Notes: a model not told the origin generated them from the letters alone. Shown: positions 41,929 through 51,338, counted from the first letter of the stretch. The stretch: 64,000 nucleotides of DNA from Gemmata palustris (GCF_017939745.1 NZ_JAGKQQ010000001.1:5270001-5334000), one strand, 5' to 3'. Translations and numbers: made by a program.

Positions 41929-43275
41929 TTACGCGAGGATCTTCTCGATCACCTTGCCCTCGCGGAAAAGCTGGACGGGGCGCCCGGTCGGGGTCTGGAT
42001 CTCCGTGTTCGGCGCGATGCCGAGGTTGTGGAAGATCGTCCCCGCAACGTCGTCTGGCGTGACCGGTTCCGTTGCGGGGGCCATGCCGCTCGCGTCGGTG
42101 CTGCCGTGAACGTATCCGCGTTTGAAGCCGCCGCCGGCCAGCACGCACGCCATCGACCGCGCCCAGTGGTCGCGCCCGCTGTTCTTGTTGACCTTCGGCG
42201 TGCGCCCGAACTCGCCCGCGCACATCACGATCGTACTGTCCAGCAGTCCGCGGTCGTCCAGGTCTTTGATGAGCGCCGCGAGCACCATATCAGTCGTCGG
42301 GGCGAGCCGCGTCTTGTGGGCGTTGAACGTCTGGCTGTGGGTGTCCCAGCCACCGAAGCTCACGGTGGAGAACCGGACCCCGGCTTCCACGAGGCGCCGG
42401 GCCGCGAGTGCCCCCTGGCCGAACGGCGTGGTGCCGTACATCTCGCGCGTCGCCGGCTTCTCCGCGCTCAGGTCCAGTGCCTTGCGCGTCTTGTCGCTCT
42501 TGAGGATTTCGAGCGCCTGTTGGTGGAAGGTATCGAGGCCGTCCACGAGGTCGTTCGACTGATCGAGGCCGGCCAACCCCGTGTCGAGTTTGCGGAGCAG
42601 CGAGTCGCGCTTTTCCAGGTCTTCGAGTGTGAAGGTGCCCTTGAGGGTCAATCCGCGAACGCTGAATCCCCCGGCATTCTTCCCGCCTCCGCCGTTGCCC
42701 TCAATGATGAACGGGTTGTAACCCGTGCCGAGGTACCCGGCTTGTCCGGCCGACCCGTTGCGGATGTCGCCGAAGGTAACGTAGGGCGGCACGCCGACTT
42801 CCGTCTTCATGAGTTTCGACGCGACCGAGCCGAGCGCCGGGTACTGGAGCGCCGCGGTCGGCTTGTTCCCGGTGGTCATGAACACGGCGGCCGGGCCGTG
42901 GCTCGGGATCGTGTGGTACAGCGAGCGGACGATGGTGAGTTTGTCGCTCACTTGCGCCATCTTCGGGAAGGTCTCGGCGACCTGCACCCCCGTCACATTC
43001 GTATCGACCGACTTGAACTCACCGCGGATGCCCTCGGGGGCGTCCGGCTTGTTGTCCCACATGTCGATGGTGGCCGGACCGCCCGCGAGCCACAGCAGGA
43101 TGACGCTCTTGGCTTTCGGCTGACCGCTCCCGCGCTCCTTGCTGTTCGCGGCTTTCGCCTTCGCTTCGGAAGCGAGAAGGCCCGGCAGCGTGAGACCGAG
43201 GATACCCGCCGACCCGATGGTCAGCACGTCCCGGCGGTGGAAGCCTTCGCAGTCGGTTCGGCGCGTCGCGGACAT
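41929..43275 (-). CDS. DUF1501 family protein with Tat-like signal
   Basis: The 448-residue protein belongs to the DUF1501 family, sulfatase/alkaline-phosphatase-like proteins abundant in planctomycetes. It has a twin-arginine-type leader (HRRDVLTIGSAGILGLTLPGLL), ILLWLAGGPATIDMWDNKP, SHGPAAVFMTTGNKP, SFGGWDTHSQTF and CAGEFGRTPKVN. The ATG at 43275 follows CGGAGA; upstream frame to 44076 only overlaps the neighbour. The PSD1 gene ends 86 bases before it on the same strand. This is the standard PSD1-DUF1501 pair, thought to act on an extracellular substrate such as sulfated polysaccharide, though the reaction is unproven. Confidence 0.93.
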   Translation of the reverse strand: MSATRRTDCEGFHRRDVLTIGSAGILGLTLPGLLASEAKAKAANSKERGSGQPKAKSVILLWLAGGPATIDMWDNKPDAPEGIRGEFKSVDTNVTGVQVAETFPKMAQVSDKLTIVRSLYHTIPSHGPAAVFMTTGNKPTAALQYPALGSVASKLMKTEVGVPPYVTFGDIRNGSAGQAGYLGTGYNPFIIEGNGGGGKNAGGFSVRGLTLKGTFTLEDLEKRDSLLRKLDTGLAGLDQSNDLVDGLDTFHQQALEILKSDKTRKALDLSAEKPATREMYGTTPFGQGALAARRLVEAGVRFSTVSFGGWDTHSQTFNAHKTRLAPTTDMVLAALIKDLDDRGLLDSTIVMCAGEFGRTPKVNKNSGRDHWARSMACVLAGGGFKRGYVHGSTDASGMAPATEPVTPDDVAGTIFHNLGIAPNTEIQTPTGRPVQLFREGKVIEKILA

Positions 43276-43361
43276 GGCAGCGGTCTCCGAAAGGGTAGGG
43301 GATAAGGGTGGGTGGTTTGGGGCGTCGCTCGCCCGGAGAACCCGGGCGCACGACATCGGCA

Positions 43362-45755
43362 TCAGTGATTCAGAATGAACTCGCGCGTGTTCACGAGTGC
43401 CCACATGAGGTCCGTGACGCCCGCCGCGCGGTTCTTGGCATCCTTCAGGTGCTGCACCGCGTCGGCTTTCTCGGTCGCTTTGGGAAGGCGCGAGAGCGTC
43501 GCGAGGAACAGTTCCTCGGCCAGTTCTTCGTTCGTGAGTTTGCTCTTGGCGAGGGCCGTTACTCGGCCTTCGGCAGCCGCAAATTTTGCGAGTACCACCG
43601 TGTCGGTCATGCGGAACAGCGTTTGGGGCAGTGCGGGTTCCGTTGCGCGCTCGCAATCGCAGGCGGTCGTGCGCGGCGGGCGCCCGAAGATCCGCAGCGC
43701 GTAAGCCACGCTCCCGTTCAGCCGGCTCGAACCGAGTTCGACCATCTTCGTGCCGAGCGGGGCTTCTTCCTGACCTGTAAATTTCTCTTCCACACCCATC
43801 GCGGCGTTGAGCACGTCCACCACTTGCTCGGCCATGAGCGGGCGGATGAAGGCGTGCGAGAAGTTGTTCTTGTCGAACTTGTTGCTCTCGTTGGTGGCGT
43901 AGCTCAGTTGGTACGTCCGGCTCAGCAGGACCGTGCGTTCCAGTTTGCGAATGTCGAACTTGCTCTCGATGAAGTCCTTGGTGAGTGCGTCGAGGAGCCG
44001 CGCGTTGATCGGTGGGTTCGCGAGCGAGAAGTCGTCCACGGGGTTCACGAGCCCGACGCCGAAGTAGTGCGCCCACACGCGGTTCACAAAACTCTTCGCG
44101 AAGAACGGGTTCTCAGGAGCAGTGAGCCAGTCGGCGAGTTTCACGCGGGCGTCCTCGCCTGGTTTCACACTGAGGACCGCGCCGCCGAGAACTTTGGGCG
44201 CGGGGGGCTTGTTGGTTGCGGGGTTCGGCTTCGCGCGCCCGGGGCCGCCGCCGAACATTTCGCGCACGAGCAGGATCTGGTTGTTGTTTCCCTTCGGGGC
44301 CGCGTCGCGCCGGGCGGCGTTCTCCGCATCAACCAGCTTCTTCAAATCAGGATTGCTGAACTGGTTGTTTTGGAACGTGACCTGGGCGAACACGTTGGCG
44401 AACGCCCAGTATTCGTCTTGCGTCCAGCGGTCGGTGGGGTGCTTGTGGCACTGGGCGCATTCGAGCCGCACACCGAGGAACGCCGCGGCCACCTTTTCGC
44501 CCCATTGCTCCGCGGGGACAGCTTGCTGCCGGCGCCAGAACAGGTCGAGCGTCTTCTTGTCGGGGTAGTCGGTCTTAAACCCCTTCGCGGACTGCTCATC
44601 GACCTTTTTGACGAACGCGATCCATGCGTCCGGGGCTTGCCCGTCCCGGCTGTTGGCCGTGAGGATGTCGCGCACGATCTGGTCGTAGGGCGCGTTCTCG
44701 GCGACGCGCTTGCGGAGCCAGTCGTGCCACATCTGCGACCGCTTCGGCTGGGTCTGCTGAGGAACTTCGAGCGCCTGGGTGTTGTTACCGGTGACGTCCG
44801 AGAGCTTCGTCGCCCACACCGCCGCGTGGAGCGGATCGGCGAGCACCTTGTCGATCATCTTCGCGCGCTTCTGCGGGTCTTTGTCCGCGACGAAGGCCCG
44901 GATCACGTCGGGGGGCGGGAGCTGCGCGAGGGCGTCAATGTAGAGCCGGCGGAGGAACGTTTCGTCCGAAGCGAGGCCCGACGGAACCACGTTCATCATC
45001 TTGAGCTTGGCGAACACTTCCGTGTCAACGAAGTTCACTTCGGGCACGCTGGGGTACGCCTCGGTGCGCGCCGGCGACGGAACGAGTACGCGGATCGCCT
45101 TCACGCTTCCGCGGTACAGCACTGTGAGACCCGCATCACCGGGTTGACGGGGGGTGAGCAACCCAAAGGGCGAGACGGCGGCGATGGCGTCGTCGGTGAT
45201 TTTGAAGTCGCAGAACGGTGTGATGTCTTCCCGGGAGCCATCGACGAAGGTAGCGGTGACCGTCAGTTGTTTGGTCTTCGCGTCCGCGAGCAGCGCGAAA
45301 TCGGCCGGCGCGACCGTGATTTCTTTGATTTCTCCGCTCCCGCGTTCCCACTTGGCTCCCGCGCGAATCCACTCGCGGAACACATTGTACACCCAACTGT
45401 CTTTGCCGAACCGCATTCCGCCATCGTGTTGCGTCTGCCCGGTTGCTTTCAACAACAGCAGGCTCTCGTCCGGGCGTACCACATTGACGCGGCGCCCGAG
45501 ATTGTCGCGCGTGAGGTTCGCGAAGTCCGCCGAAGGTTCGTAGCCGAACAGCGAGAGCCGGAACCCGTTCTTGCCCTGGAACGAGCCGTGGCACCCCCCC
45601 GCGTTGCAGCCGGCCTTCGAGACGAGGCCCATGATGTGCCGCTCGAAGTCGACGTTCTTGACTTTGCCGCCCGTGGGCAGGTCAACATCGGCGCGGCTCA
45701 CACCGGTCGCGGTGAAACAAGCGGCGAGGGCGTAGACGAAGCGGCGAGAGAACAT
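43362..45755 (-). CDS. PSD1 (DUF1549/DUF1553) cytochrome-like protein
   Basis: The 797-residue exported protein (leader FVYALAACFTATGVSRA) has an N-terminal module with CNAGGCHGS (residues about 50-58), a Big2-like beta region (about 165-235), a DUF1549 domain (about 245-450) that includes CAQCHKHP near 433, and a DUF1553 domain (about 530-790, WLTAPENPFFAKSFVNRVWAHYFG). CAQCH is a classical c-type heme motif; CNAGGCH has a longer spacing. These proteins are tied to DUF1501 partners, and the DUF1501 gene follows directly. Role is inferred as envelope electron transfer or carbohydrate processing. Confidence 0.92.
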   Translation of the reverse strand: MFSRRFVYALAACFTATGVSRADVDLPTGGKVKNVDFERHIMGLVSKAGCNAGGCHGSFQGKNGFRLSLFGYEPSADFANLTRDNLGRRVNVVRPDESLLLLKATGQTQHDGGMRFGKDSWVYNVFREWIRAGAKWERGSGEIKEITVAPADFALLADAKTKQLTVTATFVDGSREDITPFCDFKITDDAIAAVSPFGLLTPRQPGDAGLTVLYRGSVKAIRVLVPSPARTEAYPSVPEVNFVDTEVFAKLKMMNVVPSGLASDETFLRRLYIDALAQLPPPDVIRAFVADKDPQKRAKMIDKVLADPLHAAVWATKLSDVTGNNTQALEVPQQTQPKRSQMWHDWLRKRVAENAPYDQIVRDILTANSRDGQAPDAWIAFVKKVDEQSAKGFKTDYPDKKTLDLFWRRQQAVPAEQWGEKVAAAFLGVRLECAQCHKHPTDRWTQDEYWAFANVFAQVTFQNNQFSNPDLKKLVDAENAARRDAAPKGNNNQILLVREMFGGGPGRAKPNPATNKPPAPKVLGGAVLSVKPGEDARVKLADWLTAPENPFFAKSFVNRVWAHYFGVGLVNPVDDFSLANPPINARLLDALTKDFIESKFDIRKLERTVLLSRTYQLSYATNESNKFDKNNFSHAFIRPLMAEQVVDVLNAAMGVEEKFTGQEEAPLGTKMVELGSSRLNGSVAYALRIFGRPPRTTACDCERATEPALPQTLFRMTDTVVLAKFAAAEGRVTALAKSKLTNEELAEELFLATLSRLPKATEKADAVQHLKDAKNRAAGVTDLMWALVNTREFILNH

Positions 45756-45963
45756 GACAGCGTCTCGGCGGGGATCGTCCGGAACGGGGCGAAAAACGGT
45801 TGGCGAGCGGTTGGTGTGGAGTCGTTCTGCGGCGCGTTGTGTGGCGCCGCGAACTCTTCTGAAATGGAAACCCGCGGAACGGTGCGGCAGACACCGCGGG
45901 CGATTTTTTCTCGCGAATTGTGTCTCGATCGGAAGGCGAGTTCTGGTAATCGCTTACGGCCCG

Positions 45964-48450
45964 TTATTGCGGGAGCAGCCGTAGCGTATCGACCGCGGCG
46001 CGGATCACATCGGCCTGTTCCCAGGCCAGCGTGAATGATTCTCCCTGGAGCCACAGCGAGAGTTGGTCCGCGTGGTGCGGCGAGAGCGGGTTACCCGACT
46101 GCCCGCCGCACAGCACGAAGGTGCTCTTCGGCAAGTCGGCGAGATCGAATGCGGTTCGCAGGTTCGCCATGTTGTGCGTGAACGCGGTTGGTTCGGCGGG
46201 GCGAGCGCCGGCCTGACTCACCGTGTTGCCGTCGCCGCCCCACGGGAACGGTCCGCGGTTAAACGCCGGTCCGAGCCACCGGTGCTTGCCGAAAAGCGGG
46301 TGCTCCAACAGGAGGCGCCGGAGGTGGCCCCACGCCCAGAACTTCGCGCTCGGTCCCGCTTCGCGGCGCAACCGGCGCACGACCCCGGCGAGCACTGCCT
46401 CCATTTCTTTGGCCCACGACGCGAACCAGCCCGAGGGCTGTTCTCGCAGGAGCCTTGTGAGGTGCGAAACGCGCCGATCGGAGAACAGGTTGTACGGTAG
46501 GATTCCCAGCGCGCCTTCGCCGAGCGCGACGTCCCAACTGTTCGGCGCCTTCGCTTTCGCCACGCGAACGCACATCTCCGCGACGAACAACTCGAACACC
46601 GCAGCCGCCGGCGATTCGGTATCGACTTGCCCGTCCCACTCGCGCAGGAGGTTCAGCCCGTCTCGGGCGTATTCGTCGGTCGGGGTGAGTGCCAGGACTG
46701 CTTCCTTCACTTCGACCCACGGGAGCGATTTCACGTCCAACTGAATCGCCGCGCACTCGGCGAGCGTCCAGCCGGTGTCGCGTGCGGCGAGCAACTCCCG
46801 GATGCGCTGCGCGCGGTACGGGTCGATGAAGTCGTGCCCGAGTTGGTCGGCAGAGCCTCCCCCCCCAGCCCCCCTCCCTGAAGGGAAGGGGGAACAGGTA
46901 CGCGAGCCCGCGGTGCCTGAGACAACGTTTGCCAACAGTTCTTTCTCCCCCTTCCCTTCAGGGAGGGGGGCTAGGGGGGTAGGTTGCCTTTGATCCTCTC
47001 CCCACGTCGGTGGGTCGTTGGCGGTGGCCAAGTAGCCGCACTCCGGGTTCACCCGGAACGGCATGTCGTCGAACGGGACGGTGCCGGTCCACCCCGAGTC
47101 GGGAACGTCGGCCGGTTGAGGCAGTAACCCGTTACCTCCGCGTCGCGTGGGGATTTCACCCACGAGTTGCCAGCCGATGGCGCCTTCGGCGTCCGCATAA
47201 AGCAGATTCAGCGGGAGCGCCGGCCACGCGGCGAACGGGCGGCGGAATTCATCGAAGGAACGGGCAGTCGGTGCGTGGAGGAAGCCGATGAGCGGTCGCG
47301 GTTCGAGCCAGGTTGCTGCGAGCGAGAGGGCGAGCTTTACGCCCGGGATGATCGGCGTGAGGATCGGCCCACGCGGGGTGACGAGCACGTCTTCAACGAC
47401 GTCCGCCGCGCCCTTAACGCGAATGACGTCCTTCACCACGTCGCACGCGACGAAGGTACCGTCGGCCTGGCGCACGGAGCGCCCGTCGGGGCCGAGCGTT
47501 TCGAGGAAGAGGTCGCTGTTGTCGGTGAGGCCCGCCGTCACGCCCCACGCCGCGAACCCGTTGTGCCCGATCGCGAACCCGGGTGTGCCGGCGAGCGTTG
47601 CACCCGCGGCTTCCCACTGAGGTGTGCGAACGTGCGCGAGGTACCACGGCGCGGGGCACGTCGGTGCGAGGTGCGGGTCGCTCGCGAGCAGCGGCTTACC
47701 GGACGCCGTTCGCGCGCCCGAAATGGCCCAGTTGTTCGACCCGCCACCGCGCGGGAGGTAGGTTTGGAGGGCGCTGAGATCGGCCGCGAGTTTGTCGAAC
47801 ACGGGCGCGAGTGATCCGGCACCGGTGGCAGTCGGCTCGGCCGGTCCCTTTTTCTCTTCTCCCAGCGCAGTCGGGTCGAGGGCGCGCATCGCGTCCGGGC
47901 CGTCCGCGAGCAGAATGCGCAGGCGCGCGAGTTCGACGTCCCAGTTGGATGGCAGGAGGAACGATTGCAGTTTAAGGAGACCGAGCACGTCGGCCGCATC
48001 CCAGGCACTCGGGGTGCCGCCGACAATGGCGAACTCGTGCGGCTTCTGTGGTAGTCCCGCTGTCGCGCCCGCGTTCACCCCTCCGGCGAACGCCTCGAAC
48101 GCGGCCCGCGCATCGGGGGTGAGCGCTTTGAGTTGTGCTTCAGCGGCGCGGCGGAACCCGATGTGCCGGCTCATGCGGTCCGCGGGCAGTGCGACCGCGC
48201 CGACCCACTCGGCCATCGTTCCGCGCACGAGGCGCAGCATCACTTCCAGTTGCCCGGCGCGGTCCTGCCCCTGACAGAACCCGAGCGCGAAGTGTGCGTC
48301 CGTGTCGGTTTCCGCATCAATGTGCGGAACGCCCCATTTGTCGCGCCGGATCGTGACGGGCGCGGAAACCCCTCGCACCCGGAGTTCGCCGGAAGTAACG
48401 GGCAGTCGGCGCCCGAGCGCGAGTCGGAGTAGCAGGCGGGAAAAGCTCAT
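45964..48450 (-). CDS. Penicillin acylase family amidase with in-frame palindromic-element insertion
   Basis: The 828-residue Ntn-hydrolase family member has the precursor layout: an alpha part (about 30-200, WGVPHIDAETDTDAHFALGFCQGQDR), the processing site GGGSNNW with Ser238 as new N-terminal nucleophile, and a beta part with KPLLASDPHL. The family cleaves amide bonds of acylated amines such as beta-lactams or acyl-homoserine lactones. Between QRQP and SADQLGHDFIDPYRAQRI lie about 45 extra residues (APLPEGKGEKE .. CSPFPSGRGAGG), coded by the repeat at 46857-46985. There is no clear export signal, unlike most relatives. The family norm is about 750-800 residues, consistent with the insert being extra. 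Confidence 0.9.
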   Translation of the reverse strand: MSFSRLLLRLALGRRLPVTSGELRVRGVSAPVTIRRDKWGVPHIDAETDTDAHFALGFCQGQDRAGQLEVMLRLVRGTMAEWVGAVALPADRMSRHIGFRRAAEAQLKALTPDARAAFEAFAGGVNAGATAGLPQKPHEFAIVGGTPSAWDAADVLGLLKLQSFLLPSNWDVELARLRILLADGPDAMRALDPTALGEEKKGPAEPTATGAGSLAPVFDKLAADLSALQTYLPRGGGSNNWAISGARTASGKPLLASDPHLAPTCPAPWYLAHVRTPQWEAAGATLAGTPGFAIGHNGFAAWGVTAGLTDNSDLFLETLGPDGRSVRQADGTFVACDVVKDVIRVKGAADVVEDVLVTPRGPILTPIIPGVKLALSLAATWLEPRPLIGFLHAPTARSFDEFRRPFAAWPALPLNLLYADAEGAIGWQLVGEIPTRRGGNGLLPQPADVPDSGWTGTVPFDDMPFRVNPECGYLATANDPPTWGEDQRQPTPLAPLPEGKGEKELLANVVSGTAGSRTCSPFPSGRGAGGGGSADQLGHDFIDPYRAQRIRELLAARDTGWTLAECAAIQLDVKSLPWVEVKEAVLALTPTDEYARDGLNLLREWDGQVDTESPAAAVFELFVAEMCVRVAKAKAPNSWDVALGEGALGILPYNLFSDRRVSHLTRLLREQPSGWFASWAKEMEAVLAGVVRRLRREAGPSAKFWAWGHLRRLLLEHPLFGKHRWLGPAFNRGPFPWGGDGNTVSQAGARPAEPTAFTHNMANLRTAFDLADLPKSTFVLCGGQSGNPLSPHHADQLSLWLQGESFTLAWEQADVIRAAVDTLRLLPQ
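46857..46985. repeat. Palindromic element inside the penicillin acylase gene
   Basis: Arms at about 46857-46893 and 46945-46985 are inverted copies; the right arm reads inwards as aacctaccccc..., and the left outer end has diverged. Both hold ccctgaaggg. Spacer is about 51 bases. Family layout is the same as at 20378-20501 and 41180-41363, and the host frame stays open. Confidence 0.9.
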
Positions 48451-48473
48451 CGAGACAAGATATGACGAAAAAG

Positions 48474-48498
48474 CGAGCGGGGACCAACTCCCCGCTCG
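48474..48498 (-). terminator. Rho-independent terminator
   Basis: cgagcgggga and tccccgctcg form a 10-bp stem with a 5-base loop, followed on the minus strand by a CTTTTTCG tract. It ends the small secreted gene at 48514-49104. Confidence 0.85.
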
Positions 48499-48513
48499 GT
48501 TGCGTTCCGGTCA

Positions 48514-49104
48514 TTACGGCTGGGGAACCGGCGCGGTGCGCTCAGCTTGCTTGCCCTCGAACAGAGGGGGCATTGCCTTCAGCACGGATTCGATCGCCTT
48601 GTCATCGAGTTCGCCCTCACGGAAGGCGAAATTGGCGACGACCTTCTGCTTTACGAAGAGCAGTACTGTGACGTCGGCGTCCTTGTGGAGCTTGTACGAC
48701 GGCGGACCGTCTTCGTCCTCGTACACGCCGACGGGGGCGCTCTTCACGCCCTGCTTCTGTGCCCACTTCGCGAGCGTATCGAGATCGGCCTTGTCCGCGA
48801 GGAGCGTCATCCACACTTTGCAGCCGCTGTCTTTCTTCCCGAGCGCCTCGGAATCGAGCTTCGCAATTAACTTGCCCAGCGGGTCGCTCGTCGTGCGGGC
48901 AAACACAACGACCGCGGGCTTGTTACCCTCGTGCTGCTCGCAGATGTAACACGTCTGCTGGCCGCGCTGCGGCCCGGTCGCGACGAGGAAGCTGTACGGA
49001 CCCGGGCGCTTGCCGACCGGCGTGCCCGATACGCACGGGTCGGCGGCCCGGAGCGGGAGTGCGAGCGCGCATGTCAGTGAAAGGCAAAGGAGTAGTCGCG
49101 TCAT
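48514..49104 (-). CDS. Exported thioredoxin-like protein
   Basis: The 196-residue product has a signal peptide (MTRLLLCLSLTCALALPLRAA) and a possible thioredoxin-like fold: CYICEQHEG gives a CxxC pair (about residues 52-55), then KPAVVVFAR as the central strand and DVTVLLFVKQKVVANFAF near the end. The CxxC lies before the central strand rather than after it, unlike thioredoxin, so redox activity is uncertain. A similar exported protein lies at 60790-61356. It may bind metal. A good terminator follows. Confidence 0.65.
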   Translation of the reverse strand: MTRLLLCLSLTCALALPLRAADPCVSGTPVGKRPGPYSFLVATGPQRGQQTCYICEQHEGNKPAVVVFARTTSDPLGKLIAKLDSEALGKKDSGCKVWMTLLADKADLDTLAKWAQKQGVKSAPVGVYEDEDGPPSYKLHKDADVTVLLFVKQKVVANFAFREGELDDKAIESVLKAMPPLFEGKQAERTAPVPQP

Positions 49105-49193
49105 CGTGAGTTGTTATTGAGTGTGTTGGGTTCGTTGTTCGGGTGCGGTGTGGAGAGCGTGCAGGGCCGTTTGGCTCGCGGTTGTGTAACTAC

Positions 49194-49261
49194 ACCCGCT
49201 CGTTAACACTCGCGGTTCGCCTGGAGCGTTCTGGGCGAACCGCGAGTGCTAACGAGCGGGT
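49194..49261. repeat. Inverted repeat with 28-base arms
   Basis: Arms 49194-49221 (acccgctcgttaacactcgc start) and 49234-49261 are complementary with one mismatch over a 12-base loop. It lies 56 bases past the stop of the TPR gene on the minus strand, upstream of the exported thioredoxin-like gene. Confidence 0.88.
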
Positions 49262-49316
49262 GGGCACCCCGTGCCTGCCTGCTTCCACATTAAACGGCCC
49301 TGGCGAGGTTCGTACC

Positions 49317-51047
49317 TCATTCCCCGGCAGCGGTCGCGGTGGACCGGGAGAGCTTGGTGGCGCGCCGGGCCATGTCGTTCTGGAGCGCGGTGAAGTCCCG
49401 CGAATCGGCCTTCGCCCACACGCGGTGCGCGATCTTCAGGTACCGGGCGGCTTCCTCGCTGCGCCCCAAGCGGTCGCACAGCGCCCACAAGCCCAGCGCG
49501 CCGCGGACGCTGCCGGCGTCGTGGGCGAGCGCTTCCTGGAAGGCTTCTTCCGCGTCCGTTGCGCTCCCGGCTTCCAGCGCGCCGATGCCCCACGATTCCA
49601 TGTACACCGCGCCGTTTCCCCAGGAGTGGTGCCCGAACTCGTTCTTGGTCGCGTCCACGATCTTCTTGAGCAGTTTCAACCCGGCCTCGCCGTCACCCTT
49701 CTGGCACAGGTGCCGGCCCTGGACCTCCCACAACCGGCGCTCGAGTTGCTTGTCGAACTTCTTCGACTGCGAAAGTTGGCGCAGGGTATCGACCTCGCGT
49801 CCGGCCTGTTCGGTGTCGAACTTTTCAAGCGAAACAAGTGCGGCATAGTACGCCCCCGACGACTTGTCCGAGCGCCGGAATTGCTCCACCAGTCGTTGCG
49901 CCTCGTCCCAATCGTGTTGGCCCATCGCCATGCGCAACCAGTCGGTGCGGAAGGTGTACTTGTAGCTTTCCGCGAGGGTGCGGTGCGCCCGCGCTTCGGC
50001 GAAGCGGCCGTCGTGGATGAGGCTCCGCGAGAAGATGTCCATGTGGTGATTGAACTGGTGGTCCTCGCTGGGCTTAACGTCCTGGAGCTTGTGGTACGCG
50101 ACCTGAAGTTCGACCGCTTTCGCGGACCAGTCCGTCGTTTCGCCCCACTTCCCGATCCGCGTGCCGAGGTGCGCCTGCATGTGGTGCGCGTGCGGGATAC
50201 CGGGCGACGACTTGATGTAGTTCTCCGCATACGGCCACCCGAGCGCCGGGCGCTGGACGTTCTCGTAGAAGTGGACGAACTCGTGGTTGGCCCCGGGGTG
50301 CAGCGGGTTCACCCGGAGGAGCGCTTTGTAGAACACCGCGGTCGCGTTCGGACCGTCCGCGCCCGCGAGTTGGGCGCGCCAGAACCAGCCCTCCTCGTCG
50401 TCCTCGTGGAGCATCAGCAGTTCGTCGAGCGACTGCGCGGCCTTCTTCCGGCGCTCGTCCGGGCCGACGTTGGGCCACATCCCCTTTTCCTGCAACCGCG
50501 ACTGGACCAGCAGGCGCTCGCGCGGGCTGGCCTTCGGCATCAGCCGGCGGGCGGTATCGAGCGAGTAGTCGATCGCGTTCTTGCCCACGCGGTCCGGCAA
50601 CTTGCCGTACACCAGTCCGCCGAGCAGTCCCACATAGGGGGCAACGGGCGGGGTGACTCCGGGCTTGCCCCACTTCTCCAGCGAGCGCGACAGCATCAGC
50701 CACGCATAGGCACAATCGGGGTCGTGTTGGAGCGCCGTTTCAAACGCACGGGCCGCTTCCATCCAGACGTAGGAGTAGTACATCCCCAACCCCTGATCCA
50801 CGAACGCTTGGCACTGCGGGTTCGTGGTGCCCACGGGGTACTTGTAGACGCACGCATCGAACATCGGCTTCGCGGGTGCGAGTCCGGTCAGCGGCATCTT
50901 CGGGGTGGACTCGCCCGCGGCCGGTGCCTTCGCACGCGGGGGCGGCGCGAGTGCGGCCCCCACGCCTTCGCGCGGGGCAGACGAGGCCGTTTGTGGTACG
51001 AGGAACAGCGCGGTGGCGAGCAGCAAACAACCGAACGAGCGCATCAT
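49317..51047 (-). CDS. Exported tetratricopeptide-repeat protein
   Basis: The product, about 576 residues, starts MMRSFGCLLLATALFLVPQTASSA, a signal peptide. It is helical throughout with TPR-like units, for example MYYSYVWMEAARAFETALQHDPDCAYAW (here as AARAFETALQHDPDCAYAW), EEAFQEALAHDAGSVRGALGLW and SEEAARYLKIAHRVWAKAD. A His-rich stretch (PGIPHAHHMQAHLGTRIG) is notable. TPRs bind partner proteins; no enzyme domain is seen. The open frame reaches 51320, but that extension (MATKKHKGHK) is a translation of an inverted repeat and is not accepted. Confidence 0.8.
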   Translation of the reverse strand: MMRSFGCLLLATALFLVPQTASSAPREGVGAALAPPPRAKAPAAGESTPKMPLTGLAPAKPMFDACVYKYPVGTTNPQCQAFVDQGLGMYYSYVWMEAARAFETALQHDPDCAYAWLMLSRSLEKWGKPGVTPPVAPYVGLLGGLVYGKLPDRVGKNAIDYSLDTARRLMPKASPRERLLVQSRLQEKGMWPNVGPDERRKKAAQSLDELLMLHEDDEEGWFWRAQLAGADGPNATAVFYKALLRVNPLHPGANHEFVHFYENVQRPALGWPYAENYIKSSPGIPHAHHMQAHLGTRIGKWGETTDWSAKAVELQVAYHKLQDVKPSEDHQFNHHMDIFSRSLIHDGRFAEARAHRTLAESYKYTFRTDWLRMAMGQHDWDEAQRLVEQFRRSDKSSGAYYAALVSLEKFDTEQAGREVDTLRQLSQSKKFDKQLERRLWEVQGRHLCQKGDGEAGLKLLKKIVDATKNEFGHHSWGNGAVYMESWGIGALEAGSATDAEEAFQEALAHDAGSVRGALGLWALCDRLGRSEEAARYLKIAHRVWAKADSRDFTALQNDMARRATKLSRSTATAAGE

Positions 51048-51176
51048 GGCAGGTTCGCTCAAGAGGCAGGAGGGCCGATCGTAGCAAAGTTTACCAGTCC
51101 GGTGAACATGGCGAAAGGGGCGAGTGCGGATTCTCATCGGCGGTGGGCGAAAGATGAGAGCGGACAGTCCCAAGAT

Positions 51177-51331
51177 AGCTGAGCAGAATGGCCACAAAAA
51201 AGCACAAAGGGCACAAAAAAAGCAAAGAGTGGAGAGCAGAGGACCGAAGACGAATACCGATTCTGTCCTCTGTCTCCTGATCGGTCTTCTTTTGTGCCCT
51301 TTGTGCTTTTTTGTGGCCATTCCGCTCAGCT
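51177..51331. repeat. Long inverted repeat with 42-base arms
   Basis: Arms at 51177-51218 and 51290-51331 are complementary; the inner 33 bases (from gaatggccacaaaaaagcac) are perfect. The spacer is 71 bases. It follows the stop of the second PSD1 gene by 8 bases on the minus strand. A related gccacaaagaagtacaaagg string lies at 62,810-62,832, so this is a dispersed repeat. Confidence 0.92.
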
Positions 51332-51338
51332 ACGCACA

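Noticed and set aside
43308..46034. 908-codon plus-strand open frame
   Set aside because: It lies antisense to the PSD1 gene, whose domains and heme motif are clear; GC-rich codon bias keeps the antisense frame open.
49143..51182. 679-codon plus-strand open frame
   Set aside because: Antisense shadow of the exported TPR gene, with no signal or domain.
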